Assembly: GCF_013408745.1 (NCBI RefSeq)
Contig: NZ_JACCBJ010000001.1
Coordinates: 2,418,001 to 2,482,000, forward strand
Reading direction: 5' to 3'
DNA length: 64,000 nucleotides
DNA from: Leifsonia soli
Lineage (GTDB): Bacteria; Actinomycetota; Actinomycetes; Actinomycetales; Microbacteriaceae
Part shown: positions 1 through 8,814 of the stretch, piece by piece
Layout of the letters: the number at the start of each line of letters is the position of its first letter
Position numbering within the stretch: position 1 is the first letter of the stretch
Translations under genes and position numbers: made by a program
Notes under the pieces: model-generated
Databases searched by the model: none
Told to the model about the DNA's origin: nothing
The model's input: only the letters and a program-made list of their open reading frames with translations

Positions 1-337
1 GGAACGCGGCCGTGACGAGGATCGCCGTCGTGATCGGGGTGACGGCGTTGTAGATGCTCGCGAGGCTGGACGACACGTACTGCTCGGCCCAGGCGAACAG
101 CAGGAACGGGATGACGCAGTAGGTCACAGCGACGACCGCGAAGTGCAGCCAGACGATCGGCTCGCGCGGCAGCCGCACCCGCATGACGAGGGCGATGATG
201 CCGAGGGTCAGAGCTCCGAACACCAGTCGCGCCCAGGCGACCTGCCCGAAGCTCACACCGCCGAGAGCCACCTTCATGAACAGGAAGCTGGCGCCCCAGA
301 CGAGACCCATGGCGACGAACTGCACAGCGACCTTCAC
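1..337 (-). CDS. EamA/DMT-family transporter, N-terminal part (runs off window)
   Basis: The first 112 codons of an integral membrane protein lie on the minus strand and continue past the window edge. The start is the GTG at 337. The translation opens with a hydrophobic helix containing GLVWGASFLFMKVAL, the typical first segment of drug/metabolite exporters of the EamA family (WG.SF.FMK). Further helices follow around residues 30-50 and 65-85, the latter containing PFLLFAWAEQ, and then the SSLASIYNAVTP segment common to EamA proteins. Substrate cannot be told. It is divergent from the LysM lipoprotein gene, leaving about 105 bases for both promoters. Confidence 0.85.
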   Translation of the reverse strand, partial: MKVAVQFVAMGLVWGASFLFMKVALGGVSFGQVAWARLVFGALTLGIIALVMRVRLPREPIVWLHFAVVAVTYCVIPFLLFAWAEQYVSSSLASIYNAVTPITTAILVTAAF

Positions 338-442
338 CCCTCGACGCTAGCGGGTGGCGTCGGGCGAGCGCGTGCGGAAATCGGACACGGATGGATGAGA
401 TCCGGCCACCCGGTATTTGATAGCGTTCCCCCGGGGGGGACC

Positions 443-1324
443 ATGTATCGAACCAACAGGCGCGTCCGCGCCGCTGCGGCCGCGGGGATGCTCGTCGCGC
501 TCGTCATCGCACTGTCCGGCTGCGCGCTCTTCGACGGAGGGGCGCAGGCGAAGCCGGTCGCGCGGCACACGACGGCGAAGCCGAAGCCGACGCACTCCGC
601 GCCGCCGTCGACGACGCCCAGCGCCACGCCGACGCCGACGACTCCCCCGGGTCCGCCGCCGACCCTCGCCCCCGTCCCGTCCGGCACCACCGTCGCCGAG
701 GCGAGTGTCGCGTCGCCCAAGGGCAGCATCCACTTCCACTACCGGATCGTGTCGAACGGCGACAACACGTACTCGATTCAGTACACCGGCTTCACCTCCA
801 GCGTCCCGGTGCCCATCTCGGTCACGCTGATCGACGTTCCGCCACAGGTCGGGGACGGCCTCACCTGGCACGGCGTCGCCGACCACGCCCTCGGCGGCCC
901 CACGGGCGACGCGGCCGCCGCCTCGACCGTCCAGCTGGGTTACATCGGCAACCCGTCCTACCTCGGCACCCTGGTGACCTACTCGTCCGTCGCGTCGCCC
1001 GACGGCGTGCCCGTGGAGCTCGGCCCGGACAAGGTGCTCGCGGTGAACACGGTCCGCTGGTCGATCCCCGAGCGGGCGACCAACGTCCATCCTGTCGACG
1101 GCGGTGCGCGTGCGGGCGCGGCAGGGAGTGTTTCGAAGACGACCCCCTCCGGCGCTCCCGCGCGGTATGTCGTGGCGGCCGGGGACACGTTCGACGGCGT
1201 TGCGCAGCGGTTCGGCATCAGCTCGCAGGATCTGCTCTGGCTGAACCCGAGCGGTCGCGCGTACGACGGCGGCCTCAACCTGCTGGAGAATCAGTCGCTG
1301 AACCTCGATCCGCAAGCCCTCTGA
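443..1324 (+). CDS. LysM-domain lipoprotein, secreted
   Basis: A 293-residue protein from the ATG at 443. The open frame extends upstream to 143, but that part would lie antisense to the EamA gene and has no signal peptide. From 443 the product begins MYRTNRRVRA, then a hydrophobic helix and the lipobox LSGC (Cys near residue 27), predicting a membrane-anchored lipoprotein. A Thr/Pro-rich linker follows (about residues 35-80). The last 50 residues (YVVAAGDTFDGVAQRFGIS...NP) match a LysM peptidoglycan-binding fold. The middle 150 residues are unrecognised. The ATG is preceded by a run of C then G (cccccgggggg) that supplies the Shine-Dalgarno and could fold on itself. Confidence 0.85.
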   Translation: MYRTNRRVRAAAAAGMLVALVIALSGCALFDGGAQAKPVARHTTAKPKPTHSAPPSTTPSATPTPTTPPGPPPTLAPVPSGTTVAEASVASPKGSIHFHYRIVSNGDNTYSIQYTGFTSSVPVPISVTLIDVPPQVGDGLTWHGVADHALGGPTGDAAAASTVQLGYIGNPSYLGTLVTYSSVASPDGVPVELGPDKVLAVNTVRWSIPERATNVHPVDGGARAGAAGSVSKTTPSGAPARYVVAAGDTFDGVAQRFGISSQDLLWLNPSGRAYDGGLNLLENQSLNLDPQAL

Positions 1325-1403
1325 CCGGCGGTTTCGCGCAGCCGCCCTACCCTGACGGACCCGGGCGGACCAGGATGGGAATACCTCGTCGCCTTTCGCG
1401 TTG

Positions 1404-1417
1404 TATGCGTTTGCATA
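1404..1417. promoter_or_regulatory. Palindrome upstream of the flavin monooxygenase pair
   Basis: TATGC-GTTT-GCATA is a perfect 5-4-5 inverted repeat about 30 bases before the monooxygenase ATG, placed where a core promoter or repressor site is expected. It resembles the short dyads used by MarR-type repressors, but no regulator gene lies next to it. Function is inferred from position only. Confidence 0.45.
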
Positions 1418-1448
1418 GAAACGGCGAGAACAACAAGAGGAGCCAGTC

Positions 1449-2636
1449 ATGCAGTACGGAATCTTCTCCGTCAGCGACATCACCCGCGACCCCGTGTCCG
1501 GTGAGACGCCGAGCGAGGCGGAGCGCATCGATGCGATCGTGAAGATCGCGAAGCACGCAGAGGAGGTCGGGCTGGACGTCTTCGCCATCGGCGAGCACCA
1601 CAACCCGCCGTTCTTCTCGTCGTCCCCCACGACGCTGCTGGCCCACATCGCCGCCCTCACCGAGCGGCTGACGGTCACCACATCCACCACCCTGATCACC
1701 ACGAACGACCCGGTGCGCATCGCCGAGGAGTACGCGATGCTGCAGCACCTGTCCAAGGGCCGCATGGACCTGATGGTCGGGCGCGGCAACACCGGCCCGG
1801 TGTACCCGTGGTTCGGCCAGGACATCCGCCAGAGCCTGCCGCTCGCGCTCGAGAACTACAACCTCCTGCACCGGCTGTGGCGCGAGGACGTCGTCGACTG
1901 GGAGGGACGCTTCCGCACCCCGCTGCAGGGCTTCACCTCCACGCCGCGCCCCCTCGACGACGTTCCGCCGTTCGTCTGGCACGCCAGCATCCGCACCCCG
2001 GAGATCGCCGAGCAGGCCGCCTTCTACGGCAACGGATTCTTCGCCAACAACATCTTCTGGCCGAAGGAGCACTTCCAGCGCTTGATCGCGTTCTACCGTG
2101 AGCGCTTCGAGCACTACGGCCACGGCACCGCGAAGGAGGCGATCGTCGGACTCGGCGGCCAGGCCTTCATCGCGAAGAACTCGCAGGACGCGAAGAACCA
2201 GTTCCGTCCCTACTTCAACGAGGCCCCGGTCTACGGCAACGGCCCGACGATGGAGGAGTTCACGGACGCCACCCCGCTGACCGTCGGCAGCCCGCAGGAG
2301 GTCATCGACAAGACGCTGACCTTCCGCGAGTGGGCGGGCGACTACCAGCGCCAGCTGTTCCTGATGGACCACGCCGGCCTGCCGCTCAAGACCGTGCTGG
2401 AGCAGCTCGACCTCCTGGGTGAGCACGTCATCCCCGTCCTCCGCAAGGAGACCGAGGCGCGCAAGGACCCGGAGACCCCGGACGCCCCCACCCACGCGTC
2501 GCTGGTGAAGGCCAAGTACGGAGACGCCGACCCGCGCCAGCCGCGCCCGAACGCGAACCGCGGCGACAACGTCACCGGCGCATCGCCCTACCAGGACACC
2601 GACGAGCAGGTCGAGGTGAGCTACCCGGCGCTCTGA
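1449..2636 (+). CDS. LLM-class flavin-dependent monooxygenase, CE1758 type
   Basis: 395 residues, start ATG with a strong upstream agaggag. The sequence opens MQYGIFSVSD and carries hallmarks of bacterial-luciferase-like monooxygenases: GLDVFAIGEHHNPPF (active-site and FMN-binding loop), LTVTTSTTLITTNDPVR.AEEYA, and MDLMVGRGNTGPVYPWFG. It uses reduced FMN and oxygen on an unknown substrate. The next gene, 53 bases downstream, encodes a matching NADPH-dependent FMN reductase, so the two form a two-component monooxygenase. This gene order defines the CE1758/CE1759 pair known from actinobacteria. Cytoplasmic, no signal peptide. The C-terminal 50 residues (from about 345) are polar and probably disordered. 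Confidence 0.9.
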   Translation: MQYGIFSVSDITRDPVSGETPSEAERIDAIVKIAKHAEEVGLDVFAIGEHHNPPFFSSSPTTLLAHIAALTERLTVTTSTTLITTNDPVRIAEEYAMLQHLSKGRMDLMVGRGNTGPVYPWFGQDIRQSLPLALENYNLLHRLWREDVVDWEGRFRTPLQGFTSTPRPLDDVPPFVWHASIRTPEIAEQAAFYGNGFFANNIFWPKEHFQRLIAFYRERFEHYGHGTAKEAIVGLGGQAFIAKNSQDAKNQFRPYFNEAPVYGNGPTMEEFTDATPLTVGSPQEVIDKTLTFREWAGDYQRQLFLMDHAGLPLKTVLEQLDLLGEHVIPVLRKETEARKDPETPDAPTHASLVKAKYGDADPRQPRPNANRGDNVTGASPYQDTDEQVEVSYPAL

Positions 2637-2689
2637 CGCCGGGCAGCATCCACCGATCACCGACCCATCGATCGAGACAAGGACAGACC

Positions 2690-3382
2690 ATGAACACATC
2701 AGACCTGCGGCCGTTCCGCGTGGTCGTGGTGAATGCGGGCGTCAGCGACCCGTCGTCCACCAAGATGCTCGCCGACCGCCTCGCCCTCCGCGTGGAGGCC
2801 GCCGCCCAGCGCGACGGCCGCACGGTCGAGACGCTCAACCTCGACCTGCGTGAGCTCCTCCCGGAGCTGGGCGCCGCCCTGGCGTCCGGCCACCTGGGCC
2901 CGAAGTTCACCAAGGCCATCGAGGCGCTGAAGTCGGCCGACGGCATGATCGCCACCGCCCCGGTCTACAAGGCGGGACCGAGCGGGCTGTTCACCTCGTT
3001 CTTCCAGGTGCTCGACAACGACCTGCTGATCGCGAAGCCGGTCGTGCTCGGGGCGACCGCGGGCACGGCCCGCCACGCGCTGGTCGTCGACGGCGAGATG
3101 CGGTCGCTGTTCGCCTTCCTGCGGACCATGACGACGCCGACCTCCGTCTTCGCCTCCACCGAGGACTGGCAGGACAAGGCCCTCGGCAAGCGCATCGACC
3201 GCGCGGCGCGCGAGCTGGTGGTGCTGATGGAGTCCGAGGTCGAGGCCAAGATCACGGACACCTCCTGGGACAGCTACCAGCACGAGTTCGGCTCGGCCGG
3301 CGGCAACGAGCTCGGCATCGACCTCGGCTCCGACCTGATGCGCCTCGCGGCGGGCGGGACGCTGCCGGGCGGCCGCCGGTAG
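2690..3382 (+). CDS. NAD(P)H-dependent FMN reductase, CE1759 type
   Basis: 230 residues. Flavodoxin-like fold: an N-terminal beta strand and loop (VVVVNAGVSDPSSTKMLADR) bind the FMN phosphate, and APVYKAGPSGLFTSFFQVLD (around residue 100) is the flavin-contacting segment typical of NADPH-dependent FMN reductases. LLIAKPVVLGATAGTARHAL follows. It most likely supplies reduced FMN to the monooxygenase just upstream, with which it forms an operon. The start ATG at 2690 has aagga at suitable distance. Family identity is strong; the physiological substrate of the pair is unknown. Confidence 0.9.
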   Translation: MNTSDLRPFRVVVVNAGVSDPSSTKMLADRLALRVEAAAQRDGRTVETLNLDLRELLPELGAALASGHLGPKFTKAIEALKSADGMIATAPVYKAGPSGLFTSFFQVLDNDLLIAKPVVLGATAGTARHALVVDGEMRSLFAFLRTMTTPTSVFASTEDWQDKALGKRIDRAARELVVLMESEVEAKITDTSWDSYQHEFGSAGGNELGIDLGSDLMRLAAGGTLPGGRR

Positions 3383-3397
3383 GGCACTGCAGACGCA

Positions 3398-3429
3398 ACG
3401 ACGGGCCCCGGTCTCCCGGGGCCCGTCGT
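3398..3429. terminator. Bidirectional terminator between convergent operons
   Basis: A perfect 14-base-pair stem (acgacgggccccgg paired with its complement) closes a TCTC loop. It lies between the FMN reductase stop and the proX stop, which converge here. There is no long U tract, as is usual in high-GC actinomycetes. Confidence 0.85.
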
Positions 3430-3444
3430 CCTGTCCAGCTGTGC

Positions 3445-4344
3445 CTACTTCGTGAGCGAGTCGGCGAAGTCCTTGTTGTCCGCCAGCCAGTCCTTCACGA
3501 TCCGGGGATACTCGGACTCGTCGGCCCCGCTGTTGAACATCTTGTTCTCGAGGTCGAACAGCTTGTCGTCGGGGAACGAGAAGCTGCCGAACCACTTCGC
3601 CAGCGCCGGGTAGTCGTCCGTGAAGCCCTTCCGGACGATCGTGTTGATGCTGTCCGGCTCTCCGAGGGCGCCCTTCGGGTCCTTCAGATCCTTCAGCGGG
3701 AACTCGTTGTAGGCCCAGTGGGGCTTCCAGAGGGTCACCACGACATTGTCGCCGTTGGAGATGTCCTTCTTGAGCTCGGCCAGCATCGCCGCAGTCGACG
3801 ACGTGACGAAGTCCATCTTCGTCAGACCGTACTGGGGGATGACGGAATCCTTGACGATCGCCGTCTCGCCCGCGCCGGGCTCGATGCCGATGATCTTGTT
3901 GCCGAACGCGTCGGCGTTCGCAGCGAGCTGGTCGATGGAGTCGATCGGCGCATCCTTATTGACGGCCAGAGTGAGGGGCGCCTTGTCGTACCAGGCCCCG
4001 AGATTCTCCAGCTTGTCGCCGTACTTGTCCCAGTAGGACTTGTGGGTGCTGGGGAGCCAGGCGTCGAAGTTGACGTCGTAGTTCCCCTGGCTCAGCCCGG
4101 TGAAGCCGGGGCCCGCCGTGGTGGTCGTGAGCGTGACGTCATAGCCCTTGCTCTCGAGGACCTCCTTCCACACGTTGGAGACGGCGACATCCTCGGCCCA
4201 CCCGCTGAACACGTTGATCGTGAGGTCGGTCTTGTCACCGTTGCCGGGTCCGGCGCCGTCGGCCTCGGCTCCCGCCGAACAACCGGCGAGGGCGAGTGCC
4301 GCGGCAGCCCCGGCGGCGATGGTGGTGATGAGACGCTTCTTCAT
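3445..4344 (-). CDS. proX: Glycine betaine/proline ABC transporter substrate-binding lipoprotein
   Basis: 299 residues from the ATG at 4344, chosen because it follows gaaaggac and begins a lipoprotein signal (MKKRLITT..LALAGCS). The open frame extends to 4407 without a good start. The mature part matches the OpuAC/ProX family: DLTINVFSGWAEDVAVSNVW near the start, GLSQGNYDVNFDAWLPSTHK (ligand-pocket region), and NVVVTLWKPHWAYNEFPLK towards the C terminus, where the Trp residues would cage the quaternary amine. It is the last gene of the proV-proW-proX operon. A 115-base gap separates it from proW. Expected role: osmoprotectant uptake, bound to the outer membrane face by lipid. Confidence 0.92.
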   Translation of the reverse strand: MKKRLITTIAAGAAAALALAGCSAGAEADGAGPGNGDKTDLTINVFSGWAEDVAVSNVWKEVLESKGYDVTLTTTTAGPGFTGLSQGNYDVNFDAWLPSTHKSYWDKYGDKLENLGAWYDKAPLTLAVNKDAPIDSIDQLAANADAFGNKIIGIEPGAGETAIVKDSVIPQYGLTKMDFVTSSTAAMLAELKKDISNGDNVVVTLWKPHWAYNEFPLKDLKDPKGALGEPDSINTIVRKGFTDDYPALAKWFGSFSFPDDKLFDLENKMFNSGADESEYPRIVKDWLADNKDFADSLTK

Positions 4345-4459
4345 TCTGTCCTTTCGGCCCGTCTGGTCCGGGCGGTCTGTGACGATGCGGCGACGGGCGG
4401 AGTGCACGCGCGCCGCACCACGGGCGGCGGGTGCCGCCCGAGGTCGGGAGGTGGGAGCG

Positions 4460-5380
4460 TTACGCGCGGACCGGCGCCGCAGCGAGCGGTTCCTCGTCGG
4501 TGGTGGCCGGAGCCTCGATCTGCGACGCGCGACGCGAAGGCAGCAGGCGATGCTTTCGCGGTCCGCCGAGCGATCCGGTGAGGCGGTCGAGCAGGATGGC
4601 CACGATCACGACGGACAATCCCGCTTCGAAGCCCAGCCCGACATCGATCGTCTGGAACGACGCGACGATCGGACTGCCGAGCCCGGGCGCGCCGACCATC
4701 CCGGCGATCACGACCATGGAGAGGGAGAGCATGATCACCTGGTTGACGCCGGCCATGATGCTCGGCCGGGCCAGAGGGAGCTGGATCTGGCGCAGGATGC
4801 GAGTCGGAGACGCGCCGAAGGCCTGCCCCGCCTCGACCACCTCGGGGTCGACTTCGCGGATGCCCAACTCGGTCAGCCTCACTCCTGGGGCGATCGCGAA
4901 CAAGATGGTCGCGACGATGCCGGGGACGACGCCGACGCTGAACAGGATGATCGCCGGGATGAGATAGACGAAAGCGGGCATCGTCTGGAGGAAGTCGAGG
5001 ATGGGCCGGACCACCGCAGAAGCGGCGGAGGAGCGCGCCATCCAGATGCCGAGCGGGAGGCTGATGGCGATGGCGATGATCGTCGAGACCAGAGTGAGTG
5101 AGATCGTGTGCATCGTGTTCTCCCACTGGTCAACGCCCAGGATCAGGACGAGGCCGATCAGCGTGCCGATGCCGAAGATCCAGCCGCGTCTCCACACTCC
5201 GAGCGCAACGAGGGCCACCATCACGACCCAGAAGGGCGGCGTGGCGAAGATCCAGTCCACACCCTCGTAGAACGATCCGAGGACGGTGCTGATGACGTCG
5301 AACACACCCTTGAGGGCCGACGTCAAGAAGTCGACGAACTGCTCGACACCGTGCCCGAGTGGAATCCGGAATCCATTCAT
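4460..5380 (-). CDS. proW: Glycine betaine/proline ABC transporter permease
   Basis: 306 residues. Hydrophobic helices around residues 45-65, 70-85, 98-120, 135-165, 210-235 and 245-265 fit the ProW/OpuAB fold. The cytoplasmic coupling loop [20 protein letters not shown] is the EAA motif that docks on the ATPase. Its start codon overlaps the proV stop as ATGA (5377-5380), indicating translational coupling. The C-terminal tail after residue 275 is polar and Glu/Pro-rich. Substrate assignment rests on the whole operon, including the ProX-like binding protein. Confidence 0.92.
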   Translation of the reverse strand: MNGFRIPLGHGVEQFVDFLTSALKGVFDVISTVLGSFYEGVDWIFATPPFWVVMVALVALGVWRRGWIFGIGTLIGLVLILGVDQWENTMHTISLTLVSTIIAIAISLPLGIWMARSSAASAVVRPILDFLQTMPAFVYLIPAIILFSVGVVPGIVATILFAIAPGVRLTELGIREVDPEVVEAGQAFGASPTRILRQIQLPLARPSIMAGVNQVIMLSLSMVVIAGMVGAPGLGSPIVASFQTIDVGLGFEAGLSVVIVAILLDRLTGSLGGPRKHRLLPSRRASQIEAPATTDEEPLAAAPVRA

Positions 5381-6690
5381 CGCGCTTCTCCTTCCGTCGC
5401 GATTCCCTCGAGGGCGGCGGAGGTCGCCGTCATCCGGAGAGTCTCGGTCACCACGTCGACGGGGATGGTCGCCGGCGGATCGACCACGGTCAGTTCGGCG
5501 GTGTTCGACGGGACGTTGCCGAGCGCGGCGAGCAGCGTGACGCGCGGGATGGCGCCGAGCAGTCGGCGCGAGCCGTCGACCACCGCGACCGGGAGGTCGC
5601 TTCCGACGGCCGGTTCGAGCACGTCGGCGAGCGTCGCCTCACGCTCGACGGTCGACAGGTCGTGCAGGAGGACCGAATCCAGGTCGGCGTCTCCTTCCCG
5701 CACCAGGCGCATGACGTCGCGGTCGCGGACGACGCCGCGGAGGACACGGTTGTTGCCGACGACGAACGCCGCGGAGGTCTGCAGGTCGCGCATCGTGCGG
5801 AGCGCTGCGCGTGGACCCGCCGACCGGCTCACCACCGAGCGGACGGGCTCCATGACCGCCTCGGCGGTGAGGACGCGGGCCCGGTCGACATCCTGGACGA
5901 ATTGCGCGACGTAGTCGTTCGCCGGGTCCGTCAGGATGTCGTCCGGAGTCCCGACCTGGACGATGCGCCCGTCGCGCATGACCGCGATGCGGTCGCCGAG
6001 GTACATCGCCTCGTTGAGGTCGTGGGTGATGAAGACGATCGTCTTGCCGAGCTCGCTCTGCAGCTCGAGCAGCTGCTCCTGCATCTCGCGGCGGATCAGC
6101 GGGTCGAGCGCCGAGAAGGCTTCGTCCATCAGCAGGATGTCGGTGTCGGCCGCCAGCGCCCTGCCGAGGCCGACGCGCTGCTGCATGCCGCCGGAGAGCT
6201 CGTGAGGAAGCTTGCCCTCCCAGCCGCTGAGGCCGACGCGGTCGATGACCTTCTGCGCCCGCTCACGCCGCTCGGCCGGGGCGATGCCCTGGATCTCGAG
6301 GGCGTAGGCGACGTTGTCGATCACCGTGCGATGCGGGAGCAGCGCGAAATGCTGGAACACCATCGAGACGCTCTTCGTGCGGACGTCCCTCAGCTTCGCG
6401 GCGGGCAGGCCCGCGATCTCGGTTCCCTGGATACGCACGCTTCCGCTCGTCGGCTCCAGGAGCCCGTTGAGCATTCGGATCAGCGTGGACTTGCCCGAGC
6501 CGGACAGGCCCATCACCACGAAGATCTCGCCAGCGTTCACCTGGAAGGAGGCGTCGATCACCGCCGCGGTGCCCGCCGAGGAGACCGCACGGCGGCTCTC
6601 GCCCTCGGCCAGGCGGCGGACGGCATCATTCGGGTTGCGCCCGAACACCTTGTACACATTCTTCGCCTCGACGGCGTAAGTCTCGGTCAC
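5377..6690 (-). CDS. proV: Glycine betaine/proline ABC transporter ATP-binding protein with CBS domains
   Basis: 437 residues from the GTG at 6690, which follows ggag. An open frame continues to 6921, but its extra 77 codons have no family resemblance. Walker [10 protein letters not shown] (61-69), Q-loop Gln113, signature LSGGMQ (165-170), Walker B ILLMDE (185-190) and the switch His in FITHD are intact. The N-terminal [17 protein letters not shown] opening is typical of ProV/OpuAA. After residue 280 there are two CBS repeats (for example [20 protein letters not shown] and a second one ending PRVTLLAAL), which in OpuA sense ionic strength and gate transport. First gene of the operon. Confidence 0.92.
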   Translation of the reverse strand: MTETYAVEAKNVYKVFGRNPNDAVRRLAEGESRRAVSSAGTAAVIDASFQVNAGEIFVVMGLSGSGKSTLIRMLNGLLEPTSGSVRIQGTEIAGLPAAKLRDVRTKSVSMVFQHFALLPHRTVIDNVAYALEIQGIAPAERRERAQKVIDRVGLSGWEGKLPHELSGGMQQRVGLGRALAADTDILLMDEAFSALDPLIRREMQEQLLELQSELGKTIVFITHDLNEAMYLGDRIAVMRDGRIVQVGTPDDILTDPANDYVAQFVQDVDRARVLTAEAVMEPVRSVVSRSAGPRAALRTMRDLQTSAAFVVGNNRVLRGVVRDRDVMRLVREGDADLDSVLLHDLSTVEREATLADVLEPAVGSDLPVAVVDGSRRLLGAIPRVTLLAALGNVPSNTAELTVVDPPATIPVDVVTETLRMTATSAALEGIATEGEAR

Positions 6691-7205
6691 ATCGTCTCCG
6701 TAAGCATGCGGCGACGCTTCGTCCGTCTCCGCGGCTTTCGAGTTCTCGGGCCGGGTCGCGATGGGAGCGGCGAGCTCACGGATCCGTGGGGCTTCACACG
6801 CCACCACGGCCGGCTCGCTGCCAGTGCGGTATTCGGGACCGCACCCGCCATCGTCGGACCATACGCTCGCGTGAGGTTCGAACTGGTCGCTCACACGCTC
6901 GCGGACTGGTTGGAAAAACACCTCGTTTGGGGTACGAGGCCGTCAAGCACCGTATCAAATGCGCGACGCCCGCGCAGGTGACGAGTCATCTTTCAGGCAG
7001 TATGTGGGGCGACTGACCCCCGCACATCCGCACCAGCATGCGGATGCGCGGTGTTACCGATTCGTTACCACATAACGATCGATATGAACTGATCCTTGTC
7101 ATTGATAACCCTCGTGATGCTCGTGGCGCCTCGCGCGACGAGCCGGACCACTACTTCCCCGTCAGCATCCACCCGCGGTACGAGGGATCTCCCGCGAACG
7201 GGCGG
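6691..7205. other. 515-base non-coding stretch upstream of proV
   Basis: No convincing gene. It must hold the proVWX promoter on the minus strand; a TTGACG (minus, 6946-6941) is a possible -35 but no good -10 accompanies it. The part from 7050 to 7130 is clearly less GC-rich than its surroundings. One hairpin (7020-7051) lies inside and is listed separately. Open frames crossing this region on either strand lack ribosome sites and family resemblance. Confidence 0.5.
7020..7051. terminator. Candidate terminator hairpin
   Basis: ccgcacatccgca and tgcggatgcgcgg form a 13-base stem with one mismatch around a 6-base loop. It lies 155 bases past the stop of the small minus-strand membrane protein gene and before the proV upstream region, so it could end that transcript. 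Confidence 0.45.
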
Positions 7206-7442
7206 TCAGTCGAGACGCCGGTATCGCCCAACCCTGTATTTCTTATCGTGAGTGGCGATGAGGATAAAGATCACACCGAACAGGCAGGCCAACCCCGCGA
7301 AAACATACGAAGCGGTGTTGTTGGACGTGATAGCAAAGACGGTCACGCATGCTGCAAGACCAAGCCAAGCGAATCCGGTCCAGAGCCGCGGCAAACCAAA
7401 CGACCACCTCATCCAACGGGGAAGGTCATGCGACTTACTCAT
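7206..7442 (-). CDS. Small two-helix membrane protein, unknown function
   Basis: 78 residues. MSKSHDLPRWMRWSFGLPR is a basic N terminus. Two hydrophobic helices follow (about residues 21-40 and 45-63), and the protein ends in a basic tail (HDKKYRVGRYRRLD). It begins only 3 bases after the restored stop of the frameshifted secreted-protein gene, so the two probably share a transcript. No family recognised. Base composition is less GC-rich than the flanks. Confidence 0.6.
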   Translation of the reverse strand: MSKSHDLPRWMRWSFGLPRLWTGFAWLGLAACVTVFAITSNNTASYVFAGLACLFGVIFILIATHDKKYRVGRYRRLD

Positions 7443-7445
7443 TTC

Positions 7446-8430
7446 TCATCCTCGACAAGCAGTGATATTGGGCAGTCCCTGGGTAGCGACGTATCCGATC
7501 GCACCGGAGAGGAAGCGGACCAACCAGCCGGGACCATAGAGCGTTCCCAGCCCAACACCGATCGCAATGTAACAGTCGGGGGTGCCGAACGCCTTGGGGT
7601 TGGCGGGAGTTCCGTAGCCGGTAAGCGCGATGGTCTGGACCTTTGCGCCGTTGATGTACTTCTGCAGATACGAACCTTTGCATGTGTTGAGCGCGGTCCC
7701 CGGCTGAAGGAAGTAGCTGCTGCCATTTCTGAAGCACGCAGTTGTACGAGTACACACCGGTCGACGGGTCAGCGACGACGGGGAACGCGGTGTGCTCGGT
7801 GAACTCGATCACCTGGGTGACGGTACTCCCGTGCACCTCGTAGTTGGTCGGCACGGCCTGACCATTAGCGTCCTTCGCCCAGGCTTCACCGAAAACCCGC
7901 AGCGGCGACCCGTCCGCTGCGACAACCGCAACAGTACCGTTCGCATCCTGCGTGAGGGTCGCCCCCTGGGGAACGCCGATCGGGTAGTCGTACCGTCTCG
8001 GAGCGTTGGCATTGTCGATCACCGTATTGATCTGCAGGGTTCCGTCAGCCTTGATGAGCGGGACGGTGGTCGAGCCGTTCTTGTTGTCGTACGCCACGAC
8101 GCCCGGAAGCTGCGAGTCCGTCGCGTCGGACGCGTGCTGGGCAAACGGCAAACCGATCTGAACCGAGTCCCCGAGCGAGAGGCCGTCGGTCGGGTCAGCC
8201 GGGACCACAACCCTGCCGCCCTCGACGGTGGCGGCCGCGGCGGTGAAGCTGTCCCTACTCGTCGCGGCAAGGCCGGAAAGCGACTCAGGCGCGACACCTT
8301 GGATCGCGGCCACCGCATCCACTGCGTTGACCTCCTCCGCGTCCAGCGCGGCGAACCCGGTCAGGCTTGCCGCGATAACGCAGACCCCGGCCAGCGTTGC
8401 GGCTGACATCAGTACACGAAACTTCTTCAT
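7446..8430 (-). pseudogene. Secreted protein gene interrupted by a +1 frameshift
   Basis: From ATG 8430 (MKKFRVLMSA, then a Sec signal peptide) the frame reads a plausible secreted protein for 234 codons, ending ...DPSTGVYSYNCVLQ. At the AAA codon at 7728-7726 it shifts into arginine-rich nonsense. Skipping one A continues in the other frame as NGSSYFLQPGTALNTCKGSY and onward through a hydrophobic glycine-rich end (GPGWLVRFLSGAIGYV) to the stop at 7446, giving a 327-residue product. The restored C-terminal 93 residues hold three Cys. Either the gene is newly broken or the base is a sequencing error. Family not recognised. Confidence 0.7.
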
Positions 8431-8446
8431 TGAGTCGTTCGTTCCC

Positions 8447-8466
8447 TTCGTTCAACACCGAACGAA
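8447..8466. promoter_or_regulatory. Inverted repeat before the frameshifted secreted-protein gene
   Basis: TTCGTTC-aacacc-GAACGAA is a perfect 7-6-7 dyad, 17 bases upstream of the ATG at 8430. The GAACGA word is repeated again close to the start codon (minus strand gaacgaagggaacgaacg). It could be an operator or a leader hairpin; no dedicated regulator is adjacent. Confidence 0.4.
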
Positions 8467-8814
8467 ATGAACTGGGGTTGTCCGTCACCCGGCAAACCGG
8501 AACGGTCGGCAGTTCACTACTCCCGGTCGGTTAGGCCTGTTACTCCTTGAGACACAGCCAGCCTCAGTTCATGACGCAGAGCCGTGAACTTTTTCAGCAA
8601 CGCTCGACGCTGCGCCTGCTCGGCGGGGACTCGCCGGTCGAAGGGGTGTTCAGGTCTCGACGAGGGCGCGGTGCACGCGGTCGGTCCATTCGACCAGCCC
8701 CGGGAGCAGTTCCGGTGCCCGACGGTAGCGCGGAGCGCATGGCGGCTCGTCTGTCTTGGGAGTGATTGCGCCGGCCCGCGGTAGTCTGCTGGGTAGAACA
8801 GGGAGGTCTCGGGG
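8467..8814. other. Gene-free stretch with a possible decayed coding remnant
   Basis: No intact gene. On the minus strand two short frames look protein-like but end quickly: one finishing ELLPGLVEWTDRVHRALVET at 8650, and in a neighbouring frame EHPFDRRVPAEQAQRRALLK, running to 8517. Joined by a shift they could be the tail of a decayed gene. The end of the stretch holds the ribosome site gggagg for the TTG-started glycosyltransferase. Confidence 0.35.

Noticed and set aside
6691..6921. 77-codon N-terminal extension of proV
   Set aside because: No resemblance to ProV; the GTG at 6690 has a ribosome site and gives the standard family start.
7038..7802. Plus-strand open frame across the gap and frameshifted gene
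   Set aside because: No ribosome site, and it lies antisense to a signal-peptide protein whose two halves join naturally.
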